Below are positions 23,391-34,298 of a stretch of 64,000 bases of DNA, in pieces. The translations under genes and the position numbers were made by a program. This DNA comes from Avena insularis (Eukaryota > Streptophyta > Magnoliopsida > Poales > Poaceae), in contig CM042688.1 in NCBI GenBank assembly GCA_023614405.1, positions 445,832,028-445,896,027 on the forward strand, written 5' to 3'. The number at the start of each line of letters is the position of its first letter. Positions within the stretch are counted from its first letter, which is position 1. The notes below the pieces were generated by a model, which saw only the letters and a list, made by a program, of their open reading frames with translations, was not told the origin of the DNA and ran no database searches.

Positions 23391-26300
23391 CAGCCAAAGA
23401 GCAGCCGTGTTCAACAAGGCAGGAGATTTGCCCTGTGGAACCCGCGACAATCGCAATGGTCGCCTCTTCCACATGAACGCAGAAGAAGCCCAAGAAGCGC
23501 CGGATGTAGTCTTGGGTATGTTTTCATCAACTCAGTTTTAGCAAGAGTATTGTTTGATTCTGGAGCATCGCATTCCTTTGTCACCGAAGAATTTGTATGC
23601 ACTAGTAAGATTCGCCCAACCAACTTGAAGCATGTCATGATAGTTCAAATCCCCGGCTCAACTACCAAAGATAGAAAAATTTGCAAAGCGGTACCTATCA
23701 GAATACATGGGATAGATTTTTATGCCAACCTAATTGTACTTGGAACCAACGGATTGGAAGTAGTACTAGGCATGGACTGGATGTCAAGGCATCAAGGACT
23801 GATAGACTGTGCTATGAAATCCATCACCATGACCAGTAGTTCTGGAGTAACAGTAGAACATATCTCTGAAACCTTGCCCCGTCAATTCAAGTGCAACAAG
23901 AGTGTAGCCCTGCCTACCATTGACCAAGTCAGAGTAGTCTGTGAATACCCCGACGTATTCCCAGATGAATTGCCAGGTATGCCCCCGGATAGGGATATAG
24001 AGTTCATTATCGAACTAATCCCCAGAACCGGACCTATAGCCCAGAGACCTTATACCATGAACCCCTCAGAGTTAGTGGAACTGAAGAAGCAGTTGGATGC
24101 CATGTTAGCAACAGGCTTGATTCATCCCAGCGCATCGCCATGGAGATCACCAGTGTTATTCGTCGACAAGAAAGATGGAGGCAACCGTCTGTGCATAGAT
24201 TACCAAAAATTGAATGATGTCACCATCAAGAACAAGTACTCCTTGCCAAAGATAGAGGATCTATTTGATCAGTTGACTGGAGCTCAGGTATTCTCAAAGA
24301 TTGATCTTAGGACTGGTTATCACCAACTTAAGATTCGTGCAACGGATATTCCGAAGACCGCCTTTACTACTCGCTATGGTTTATACGAGTATACGGTTAT
24401 GTCTTTTGGATTAACCAATGCCCCTGCTTATTTCATGAATCTCATGAATAAGATCTTTATGAATTTCCTAGATAAGTTTGTAGTTGTGTTTATCTACGAC
24501 ATCCTTATCTACTCCAAGTCCGAAGAAGAGCATGAGCAACATCTGAGAATCATCCTAGGAACCCTGAGAGAGCATCAGCTATATGCCAAGTTCAACAAGT
24601 GTGAGTTTTGGCTGAAAGAAGTAGGATTCCTAGGACATATTGTGTCTGCCGGAGGAGTCTCTGTTGATCCCAGCAAGATCAAAGATGTTGAAGAATGGGA
24701 AGCCCCAACCAATCAAACCCAAGTTCGTTCATTTCTCGGATTAGCGGGATATTACCGCAAATTCGTAGAAGGATTCTCGAGCATAGCCCGACCAATGACC
24801 CAATTATTGAAGAAGGACAAGAAGTTTGAATGGACAGACAAGTGTGAAGCTAGTTTCCGGGAGCTGAAGAAGAGATTGATATCAGCCCCAATTTTGATCA
24901 TGCCAGACATCAAGAAGCCATTTGATGTGTTTTGTGATGCATCCAAGATTGGCCTAGGATGTGTATTGATGCAAGAAGGCAAAGTCATCGCATATCTGTC
25001 TCGACAACCAAGCAAAGATGAGCAGAACTATCCGACCCATGATCTTGAGCTAGCAGCCGTGGTTCTAGCGTTGAAGACATGGCGTCACTATTTGATGGGT
25101 AATCGCTGTGAGATTTACTCCGATCATAAGAGCTTGAAGTATATCTTCACCCAGAAGGAGTTGAATATGAGGCAAAGAAGATGGATAGAGTTAATCAAGG
25201 ATTATGACCTTGAAATTCACTATCACCCCGGCAAAGCCAACGTGGTAGCGGATGCTCTTAGCAGATTGCCGTGTAGGCTTAACACCATGATCAAAGAGAA
25301 GCAACCAAGTTTGTATGAGGAGTTGGAGCAGTTCAGGACTGAGTTAGTTAGCAAAGGATTCCTCGCTAGCATTGAACTTCAACCCACTTTGATTAGCCGA
25401 TCAAGGAAGCCGAAGGAAATGAGAGTATCGACGAATCAAACGTCAGATTGGTACATGCAAAGTACAAGGATTCACCAAGACGAAGAAGGAGTACTGGTAC
25501 AAAGGACGATCTGTGTTCCAGCAGATTCAGAATCAAGAAGTTATCATGAAGGAAGCTCATGATACTCTTTATTCTATCCACCCCGGAGGAACAAAGATGT
25601 ATCAGGATTTGAAAGAGCAATTTTGGTGGCACAAGATGAAGCGAGAGATCGGAAGCTACATCGCCAAGTGTGACATTTGTCAAAGAGTCAAAGCAGAGCA
25701 TCAGAGACCTGCAGGATTGTTGCAACCATTGCAGATTCCGGAATGGAAATGGGATTATGTCGGAATGGATTTTATCACCGGTTTACCTACTTCTAGTAGG
25801 GGAAATGACTCAATCTGGGTCATAGTTGATAGACTATCCAAGGTATCCCACTTCATACCAGTCAAGACAACCTACCTGAGTGCAAAGCTAGCAGAGCTGT
25901 ACATTGCTAGAATTGTTAGTCCGCATGGAACCCCCAAGACCATCGTATTAGATCGAGGAACTCAGTTTACTTCAAGATTTTGGCAGAAAGTTCAGGAAGG
26001 TTTAGGAACCAAGTTGAATTTCAGTACCCCTTATCACCCGCAAACAGATGGACAGACTGAGAGAGTCAACCAGATTCTTGAGGATATGCTTAGAGCCTGT
26101 GTGTTGGAATACGGATCAAAATGGGAAGACTGCCTACCATTCGCAGAGTTCTCATTTAACAACAGTTATTAGGCTAGTTTGCAGATGGCACCATTTGAAT
26201 TCCTATATGGAAGAAAATGCCGTACCCCCTTAAATTGGTCGCAAGTAGGAGAGAGTCAAATCTTTGGACCCGACATTCTCCGAGAAGCCGAAGAGAAAGT

Positions 26301-26823
26301 TCACAAAGTCCGTGAGCACCTCAAGTCCGCCTAATCCGCATGTAAGAGCTATGCTGACAAGAGAAGGAGAGACCTAACTTTCAATGTCGGAGATTTCGTA
26401 TATCTCAAGGTTTCACCCTTGAAGGGAACTCAACGCTTTAGTCTGAAGGGAAAGTTAGCCCCCAGATATATCGGACCTTTCAAGATTCTGAACCGTCGAG
26501 GAGAAGTATCGTATCAGCTGGAATTGCCTGAAGAGATGTCAGCCATCCACAATGTGTTCCATATCTCGTTACTCCGCAAATGCCTAGAAGTGCCGGAAAA
26601 GACTGAAGCTTTCAAGAACATCGATCACAGACCTGTGGAAATCAACAACGACCTGACCTATCGAGAAGTGCCCATTCGTATCTTAGAAGAAGGCTACAGA
26701 ACCACCAGGACCAGGAGTATCAAGTTTCTCAAGATTCAGTGGAGCAACCATACCGAGGAGGAAGCCACTTGGGAACGCGAAGATTACATTAGGACAGAGT
26801 TCCCAGATCTTTTTAGTTCCTAG
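23391..26823 (+). pseudogene. Chromovirus pol: PR-RT-RNase H-IN-chromodomain
   Basis: Protease has [11 protein letters not shown] (~23555). RT runs from [19 protein letters not shown] to [12 protein letters not shown], where the usual IDD is IYD: the first catalytic Asp is Tyr (24495-24497). RNase H has [25 protein letters not shown] and VVADALSR. A frameshift near 25400-25500 precedes the integrase: HHCC zinc motif (...AKCDICQRVK), then the D, D, E residues in MDFITGLP, VLDRGTQFTS and DGQTERVNQ. Stops lie at 26170-26172 and 26332-26334. The C-terminus has NVGDFVYLKVSP, NVFHISLLRKC and a chromodomain (about 26665-26815: VPIRILEEG...IKFLKIQWSNH...ATWERE), which in this clade is thought to steer integration to marked chromatin. 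Confidence 0.95.
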
Positions 26824-26857
26824 TTTTCTTTGTAAATCTCGGGACGAGATTTTGTTT

Positions 26858-26869
26858 AAGGGGGGAAGG
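26858..26869 (+). promoter_or_regulatory. Chromovirus polypurine tract
   Basis: AAGGGGGGAAGG, two bases before the 3' LTR; primes plus-strand DNA synthesis. Confidence 0.9.
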
Positions 26870-26871
26870 TT

Positions 26872-29800
26872 TGTAACATCCCAAAACTTCAATCCAAGCT
26901 TATCAAAGATCAAATCATCCAAATTTAGGATTAACAAAAACTTTTCCATAATTAAAATCAAAGCATTCATATATGTGTGCATTTAAAATAGGAGTTGTTT
27001 TGAATTGCCATGATTGTGTGATCCCTTGCTTCTAAAATGTTTCTTAGATGATTTAAACATCATCTACATCATTCCCAAACTTTTCCTAAAAGAAATCAAA
27101 TAAAAAAGAATTAAAATAAAGGAATGGTCATTTTGACAAAATTAACTCTCATGCCTACTTTGGCTATTCCTAGTACTCAATTCTCAACAGAAACAATTCT
27201 GGATCTTTACACCCCTTGCTAGTACACATAATGAGGTACCAAGGCCCACCTTTTGATCTTCTAAAAACCTTCTGTAAACTATTTTAAATAATAGTTCAAA
27301 ATTGAATTTTATCATATGGCAAGATCCCACTTTTTCAAAAACCACTCAAACAAGCTCAACTTTGAAAACCCAAGCATCTGCAGACTCACCAGCACCAACT
27401 TAGCACACCCACCAAATATCTTTTCAAAATTCAAAACTTGAGTTCTTGCGGTCATTTCATCGAACAGGTGGCAGACACAGATCAAACATTTGTCAAAACA
27501 CTATGGTGTGCAGTACTTCTTGTCACCATTTGGGCATAACTCGGTCTCCCTGTCCCCCCAGCTCAAACCCTGGCCCTAGCTCTCTCTCCCTCTCCCCTAG
27601 CTGCTCCAGTGCCAAGCCGCCGAACGCCATGCGCCAGGTCGACCATGGACAGCTCGCACAAAGCCGCCTCGCCTCCTTCCTACCATGGAAGACATGCGCC
27701 ATCACACCGCACCGCCTCGACCAGCCCCTGACCAAAATCGAGCGGAGGACAAGCCCCAGTTGCTCGCGCCCATGTCTCTGTCCGCCATGCCGATCACCCC
27801 GGAGCGCCGTGCCCGCCAGAGCAGCACCGGCCTCGCCAAGCCCTAGCCTTGCGTGGCAGCAACCGCAGCAGGCCTAGCAACCGCCCAGACATCCTTGTTC
27901 GCAGCCTCGCGACCAGCAGCCCCGAGGAACCGCGTCGAACACCGCCGCCCGCGCCTAGTCCACCGCCCGCTCCCGAACAGCATAGACCGCCCCTTGCAGC
28001 ACCATCAAGCCATAGAGAATTGCCAGGAGACCGGCCACCGTCCGCCTACCTCGCCCATGCCCTTAGCTCGCTGTGCCGTCGCCCACGTCGAGCTCTGCCC
28101 ATGCCGCTCTGCACCCTTCGCTCGCCTATATAAGGAGGCCTCCCCAGCAAGCTCTCTTCACACCATTCTCATCCCCACCTCTCACTCTGACTCCCCACCG
28201 CCAGCCGGAGCCGCTCGAGCACTAGAGCGCCGGAATTGCAGCCGGAGTCGCCGCCTTGGGAGGAGAAGGGCGCCGTTGATCCAGGCCATCCCAGGAGGCG
28301 CCGCTTGTACCAGGAGAACCGCCGTCGTCTTCCACTTCGTTCGCCCGCATCGCCGACCCCGCTAGAGCCCCGGTATGCCCCCACTGCACCCTCACCGACC
28401 GCTCTAGGGTTCGAGCTCGCCGACGACCCGTCTGTCGTCGACGACGACCCTCAGCCGTCGATCTGCCCTCTAATCGCACGGCCACCGTTCGCCCATACCG
28501 CTTCGCACCCCCTCTGTGCCACTGACGGGTGGGGTCCTTTCCTAAGTCAGCCCGCGACGCCATGAGCGCAAGGCCGGCCCATTTCGCTCTCAAGACGTTG
28601 GAAATTCAAATTAGGATTTTTCTTTTTAGTTAGAATATAGTATATGTCCTGTGTTTCAAAAATCAATTCTATGAGTTTGACAAATCCAAATTGCATGAAA
28701 CTAATTTTGTCTGAAAGGTATTGAAATGCTCTATCCAAGCCCGTTGGATTAGTTCAATTAGATTTATAGATCTCTCCTAATAAAAATGAGAAGACAGAAG
28801 CTTTTACAACTTGCAACATTTTTATAAAATCAACCAAGTCAGCTTTTGAGTTGATTCCAACTCTCAAAAATCACATTTCATCATATCTATCCAAATATGT
28901 AATAATATGAAGGTTTACATGCAGTGACTTTGGACTAGTACCAAAATAATGCTATATAGGCATTTCTAGTCACTTTAAATCATTAAATAATAAACTTAAA
29001 CTAAAGTAATATTGATCCAACCTTTAAATCTCATTCCCACCTGTGGAATATGTGGTGAGGACATGTGTCCACATGATCTCATATTTTGGTGGTGAATATT
29101 AAATTTTAGTTAACATTTCAATGAGTAGAAATTACTTTTCTAAAATAAAAAGATTAAAACTATTGAATTAAAACTTGTAATGTTTGTGATGTAATAGATC
29201 ATCAATTGTGTGCTTTAGAATGCTACTTACCCTAGTTAAGTATTGTTTGGTGATTGTGCACTCCCTATGTATTTCTAGATGATAGCATCGACCAAACTCT
29301 CGAGGAGGACGAGTTCTACCAGGAAGAAGAAGAAGAAGACAACTTCAACCACTGCACCAACCAAGGCAAGCCACTATTAGCAGGGCAAGCTAAGCCTTGC
29401 AAACTTACCTTAGCAAGCTATGGTTAGCAAGCTAGAATAAACTAGATGGTTTAGAAAAGATGCCTTAAGCATACTTTGATCACACCCCTTTAACTCTTAG
29501 TACCTCAAGTCTTATTAACAAGTTTTACCCCCTTAGTTACACAAAGTTCTTCAATTAATTTTGAAGGTAGCATAAAGAGTATAAAACTTGACCTACTTAG
29601 AAACCTTTAGATGTCATTCTATGGCATGAGATTGATCCCACCTTTCCACCTTAGTGAACACTCTTAACCTAGTGTTTTAGAATAGATCAAACTTGAGTCA
29701 TTTTAGATGGGAACACTTGGTGAAAATGAGTTATGAAAACCTTGGAATGATGAGTAATTCTATTGAGATGTTTTGACAAGTGTTGAGAAACACAATTGGT

Positions 29801-30825
29801 TTATGATGATGAAAATGATAAGGCATGAGCCTTAACCCTTTTATAAAACTGATGGTTGGATTCAGATGCGATACCATTCCAAATTTACCGTACAACCACA
29901 TTACCTGAATTGGGTAAGGCTTAGCTGGAAATTTATATGAATTAGTCTTAGTTCCCTCACGGGAGAGGTTTGAGCTGAGGCTACCTCTCAATGTTGTCCA
30001 CCTATGCAATGCCCAAGATGACTGATGGTCATGGTTGGGAGGCCATGCTCATAGGAGAGGTGCTTGTACTAGGGTGTGTAAAGGGAAGGTTATGTTTGGT
30101 TATCTGCGTACTAAGTATGATGATTCAGGGTTATCCCTGATAGATGTATCGAATCTTGTGGTGAAAGTGTACCACCTCTGCAGAGTGTCAAACTATTCGA
30201 ATAGCCGCGTCCGTGGTTATGGACAGTTGGGATGGACATACTATTTCGTTGTCAGATGTTTTCTAAATAACTTGAAATGAATGATGAACCCGGACTTGAC
30301 CACAACAGGGTTGTGTAGATGAAAATAGTTTCCCCAACTTAGGTGATTCTAGACTTTTATTTTTATCTTTCTTGTTTCAGAACTCAGCTTAGGTTTCAAA
30401 CTTAACTTGATAGTTATTCTTTCAATTCAGCACTTTAACTTAGAAGTATAACCCTTGCTAGTAGTAGTTTGCGAGTACTTAAAGAGTACTCATGGCTTTT
30501 GTCCCTGGCTATTATCATGGCCAGACTATGAAGGAGATTATCAAGATGATGGTCAGCAGGACGGCTATGATAACTAGGACTATCGCCTTCACAAGATTGC
30601 TCGTGCCCTCAAGATGGACCCCACCGCTACGCTCTCGTTTATTTCCGCTGCTTGTTGTATTAAAGACTGGATCATGAGATCCTTATTTGTGTAAAACCTT
30701 ATGTATGGTTTGTAATGGATGATGTACTATGATATCCAATCCGTTATGTCTCGCAAAAATGGTAATCTTGGGATTGCGAGGTATGGCATAACGGGCATCT
30801 GGGATTAAAAATCCGGGTGTTGACA
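26872..30825 (+). mobile_element. Chromovirus 3' LTR
   Basis: 3,954 bp, nearly identical to 17117-21078, with TATA at 28126-28135 and the same AT-rich downstream half. Small indels in the GC-rich block change the open frames there between copies, supporting that they are noncoding. Confidence 0.93.
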
Positions 30826-30851
30826 ACTTCTTTCTCCTCTCCAATCCCCGA

Positions 30852-30884
30852 ATTCCTAGTCGCTGAATTTCAGCGGCTAGGAAT
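30852..30884 (+). repeat. Intronic hairpin repeat, copy 2
   Basis: Left arm ATTCCTAGTCGCTGAA, loop T, right arm TTCAGCGGCTAGGAAT; pairing extends one more base pair outward. Only one G-U pair is needed. Confidence 0.85.
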
Positions 30885-30914
30885 TGAACTTTTTTTCTAC
30901 TCTCCAGTTCCAGA

Positions 30915-30947
30915 GTTCCTGGTCGCTGAATTTCAGCGGCTGGGAAC
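30915..30947 (+). repeat. Intronic hairpin repeat, copy 3
   Basis: Left arm GTTCCTGGTCGCTGAA, loop T, right arm TTCAGCGGCTGGGAAC; all positions pair with G-U allowed. It starts 63 bp after copy 2. Confidence 0.85.
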
Positions 30948-31004
30948 TGGGAATCTGTTTTGGTAAGTGCTGAGGTGTGTTGTTTATTTGTACGGTTTAC
31001 AAAG

Positions 31005-31988
31005 GGAGTCGACCGATCGGTAGGCCGCAAGGGAGCAGTTGGAGCGTGATCTACGCGAAGCGCAGGAGGCGAACCAACGGCTTCAGGAAACTATTGGTGA
31101 GTATCTGCTTTTCTGTCCTTTCCTCTGTCGAGTATGAACTGTTTGTGTATGGCGTGCTGATGGCTTCTCTTTCAGATGGTTTCCCGGCTGCGATTTCCAA
31201 GGCCCGTGAAGGGTATGTTCCAGTCACCGAGCTGGATGCGGTGAATGGACGAATTGCCTCCCTGACCCAAGACATGGAGGAGGCGAAAGAGTCCTCATTT
31301 TCTTCGGAGGAGCGAGCGAAGGCTACTGTTGTTGCGGCTGAGGAGGAACGCAAAGCTACGAATTCGATCATCGTGGGGCTGCACAACGAGCAAGCCGCCT
31401 TGGAGAAGCATGTCTCGGAGAGCTGCCGCAAACTCCTTGCTAAGTCTCCATCTTCGCCTGACTTGTTCGGCGAGTCCCTGATTGGGGATGTCCGTAGTTT
31501 CACTGATGTCTGAATTTGTAGCTGTGATAGGTCAAAGCGACCGGGTGGTCCAGACCTTGAACGCTTCGCAGTGCGTGACTCCCGTGGTGAACGCGGCCAC
31601 GGCTTCATCGTTATGTGTTCAGGCGGTTCTCCAAGGCATGTCCCCCACTGAGGTTATTCCTGGGGGGCTCACGGAGGTGTGGCGCTATCTAGAGGAGGTG
31701 CCTGCCGTCGTGGAGTGGATGGCACGCTCGGCGTTCAGGCGCGGGGCCACCACAAAATTGAGTTTGGGTCTCGCCCACTTCGCCGACGACTTCGACCTAG
31801 ATGACGTAACGAGTGGCTACCTATCAGCGACCGACACAGTGGAGATGTGTGAGGTGCTGAAGCTGACTGTGAAGGCTACCCCTTACGCCGATCGGGACCT
31901 GGCTATGGGGGATCTGCTGCCATACCAGGAGACGGTGTTGGCACCTGGCTACCCCGAGCCGGAGCATCGTGATATGAAGTCAGAGTAG
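31005..31988 (+). pseudogene. Tat antisense gene, 3' exons (coiled coil and C-terminal domain)
   Basis: An exon of about 31005-31096 reads REQLERDLREAQEANQRLQE after an in-frame TAG and ends at ATTG|GTGAGT. The next exon begins after TTCTCTTTCAG (31176) and is a coiled coil: ELDAVNGRIASLTQDMEEAK, EERKATNSIIVGLHNEQAAL. Its donor appears mutated (GCTAAGT for GGTAAGT, near 31438). The last exon starts after TTTGTAG (31522) and includes VLQGMSPTEVIPGGLTEVWR and LAHFADDFDLDDVTSGYL, with a stop at 31986-31988. This is the C-terminal part of the protein whose N-terminus is at 15029. Together the gene is a mobile-domain head, acidic linker, coiled coil and conserved tail. Function unknown. Confidence 0.8.
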
Positions 31989-32884
31989 CCCTTCCGGTCG
32001 GCGTTGTCAAAGTCGCTGACGACGTACCCGACGAACCCGTGGCAGCCTTTTGTTCGTGTCAAGGGGGGTGGCGGTGTAGAATAAACAATGTAGTTGGGTA
32101 GTTTGTGATGTATGCCAAGTGGCAACTGCTGTAATATATTTTGTAATGTATGCCAAAGGGAGTCAATTCACTCGTATTGCGACCAAGATTGTGTGGTGTA
32201 TTTATTTTTGATTTAGCAAGTCCCCGAGCACGTCCACCCTTTAATGGGGCATAACTCGATTGTATACTTTTGTGTTTTGTTTTGGTCCTGCGTTGTTTTA
32301 TCTCTCGCGTCTTCTGAGTGACGAGTCCCCGAGCGCGAGTAGGATTGATTTGTAGGCGAGTCCCCGATCGTGGTGCTCAACCATATTGGTCGTGTTCTTG
32401 TTGTAGGTTGTAAATGCGTTGTTTGTAATGCGTCTCCTCCCCTGTCCCGGAGAGCTAGTCGCTTGGCGAGTCCAAGGCAGCTCTCTTACTTGGTGTGTTC
32501 CCGAGCCGCGTGGGGGTTCCCATTGTGCGGAGTCCCCGTGCGTGGTACTTAACCGTTCGAGTCTCTTTGCGTGAGGATGGGAGGGACAGATCGCTGTGAG
32601 AAGCGTGTACCGGTTGTCTTGGCCGGGTGGGCCAGTCGGGCTAGGCGACTCCAATGGTGGCTCCGTGTTGGTGTTTTTGTGGACGACCCAAGGCCCGAGT
32701 ATTTACGGTGCCCTTGTGCCGCACTACTTAGCCGTGCCGATTTCTTGACCAGAGGTTGACTTCCGTGGGTAGCGTATTGCTAATATGTACAATTGTGAGT
32801 GGCACAAGAATATGGCGAGTAGACACAATTTGTGCGATCCGAATGAATTTCATTATATATGCCAGCTGAGTACAATTTGAGGTT
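31989..32884. other. Noncoding spacer between convergent Tat genes
   Basis: About 900 bp between the 3' end of the antisense gene and the 3' end of pol. It contains several dispersed copies of GAGTCCCCGAG or close variants (near 32216, 32322, 32360 and 32530), whose complement resembles the element's own polypurine tract. No convincing ORF. Confidence 0.6.
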
Positions 32885-34298
32885 CTAAGTATAGAACTTT
32901 CTGAGGAGGTTTACATTTAATGGCCTCCCGACCTCGAGCTTGCCATCACCCCGTATGTCGATGAGGTAGTAGGCGTCATTGCCGTGGACTCGTCCTATGG
33001 CGAATGGCCCCTCCCATGGGGGGAGAGTTTGTGCATGCCTTTCTTGTCTTGGACCAGTCGTAGGACCAGGTCGCCTTCCTAGAAGGTGCAAGTTCGTACT
33101 CGGCGGCTGTGGTAGCGGCGGAGTCCTTGCTGGTATATGGTGGTGCGAGAGCGAGCTAGGTCGCGTGCCTCGTCGAGTTGATCGATGCTGTCTTGGCGGG
33201 AGACCTTGTTGGTCGCTTCGACGTAGTTGGCGACTCGAGGTGAATCGTGCTCCAGGTCGGTTGGCATTACGACCTCGGAGCCGTACACCATGAAGAAGGG
33301 TGTGAACCCAGTGGAGCGATTGACAGAGGTGCGGATCCCCCATATGACAGAGGGGAGCTCGTAGACCCAGCATCCTAGGGTGGGATCGAGGGGCACTTGG
33401 AGTCACGGCTTGAGCCCGTGGAGGACGCTCTGGTTGGCGCGTTCTGCTTGGCCATTCGACTCCGGGTTGGCGACTGAGGCGAGGTCGAGTCGTATACCAT
33501 GTTCTTCACAAAACTCCGCCATGGCCCCCTTGGCGAAGTTGGTGCCATTGTCTGTTATGATGCTATGCGGGTAGCCGTATCGTTAGATGAGCTCACGTAA
33601 GAACTTGGTGGCCGTCTTGCCGTCGCACTTCTTTATTGGCTTGGCCTCGACCCATTTGGTGAACTTGTCGACCACGACCAGGAGATGGGTGAAGCCAGAT
33701 GGGGCCTTCTTGAATGGGCCTACCATGTCCATGCCCATACGGCGAATGGCCATGTGATAGGAATGGTCTTGAGTGCCGAACCAAGGAGGTGCGTCTGGTG
33801 GGCGTACTTCTGGCACCCGACGCAATGTTGGACGATGTTGGTGGCGTCGGCGTGCGCGGTGAGCCAGTAGAAGCCGTGCCGCATGGCTTTGGTGACTAGT
33901 GACTTGGCGCCAGCGTGATGGCCGTAGTCGCCGGCGTGAATGTCCTGGAGGATCTTGCGACCTCCTTCTGGCTGTACGCAGCGCTAGAACACGCCAGTCA
34001 CGCTGCATCTGTGGAGCTCGCCGTTTATGATAACGAAGGATTTGTAGCGGCACACGATCATTCGCACCTCCGTCTCGTTGCTTGGTAGGATTTTGTGCTC
34101 CAAGAAGGCGACGTATGGTGCTGTCCAGTTACTAGGTTCCACAACCATGGCGACTAAGCCCGGTTCTGGTTGCAGTGGTATCCCGACGTCGATCTCTTTT
34201 GGTGGGCTTACCAACGGTTTGTGGATGATGTCGAGGGAAGACACCTTGTGGTGGCGCTTGTCGGGCCGACTCGATGCGGGAGAGGGCGTCTGCCTCCT
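32885..34298 (-). pseudogene. Tat element integrase (pol C-terminal part)
   Basis: Read leftward from 34298: DALSRIES (end of RNase H), the linker SLDIIHKPLVSPPKE, a degraded zinc-binding region, then the catalytic core with MGMDMVGPFKK (first Asp), KFTKWVEAKPIKK, ITDNGTNFAKG (second Asp) and NPESNGQAERAN (Glu). Next come STGFTPFFMVYGSE and the C-terminal WEGPFAIGRV...VNLLRKFY, with a stop at 32885-32887. The core residues survive, but at least three frame changes and a stop after LRELI break the frame. It lacks a chromodomain, unlike the chromovirus above. In the parent element it continued directly from the RNase H at 42421-43234, from which the Athila insertion now separates it. Confidence 0.9.

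Larger units (their letters stand above)
17117..30825 (+). mobile_element. Tekay-type chromovirus (gypsy), 13.7 kb
   Basis: LTRs of 3,962 bp (17117-21078) and 3,954 bp (26872-30825) both run TGTAACATCCC...GGGTGTTGACA. They are flanked by a perfect 5-bp duplication ACTTC (17112-17116 and 30826-30830). Internal order is primer site, extra ORF, gag, protease, RT, RNase H, integrase, chromodomain, polypurine tract. The chromodomain and long LTRs indicate the Tekay/Del clade. The LTRs are close (about 10 differences in the first 480 bp), so this is among the youngest insertions in the nest. All coding frames carry stops or shifts. Confidence 0.95.
17059..31004 (+). other. Intron of the antisense gene, host of the chromovirus
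   Basis: The donor GTATGT at 17059 and an acceptor ending ACAAAG near 31004 delimit an intron that was about 230 bp before insertion. It contains three 33-bp hairpin repeats spaced 62-63 bp apart, and the 13.7-kb chromovirus inserted between the first and second of them. Confidence 0.7.
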
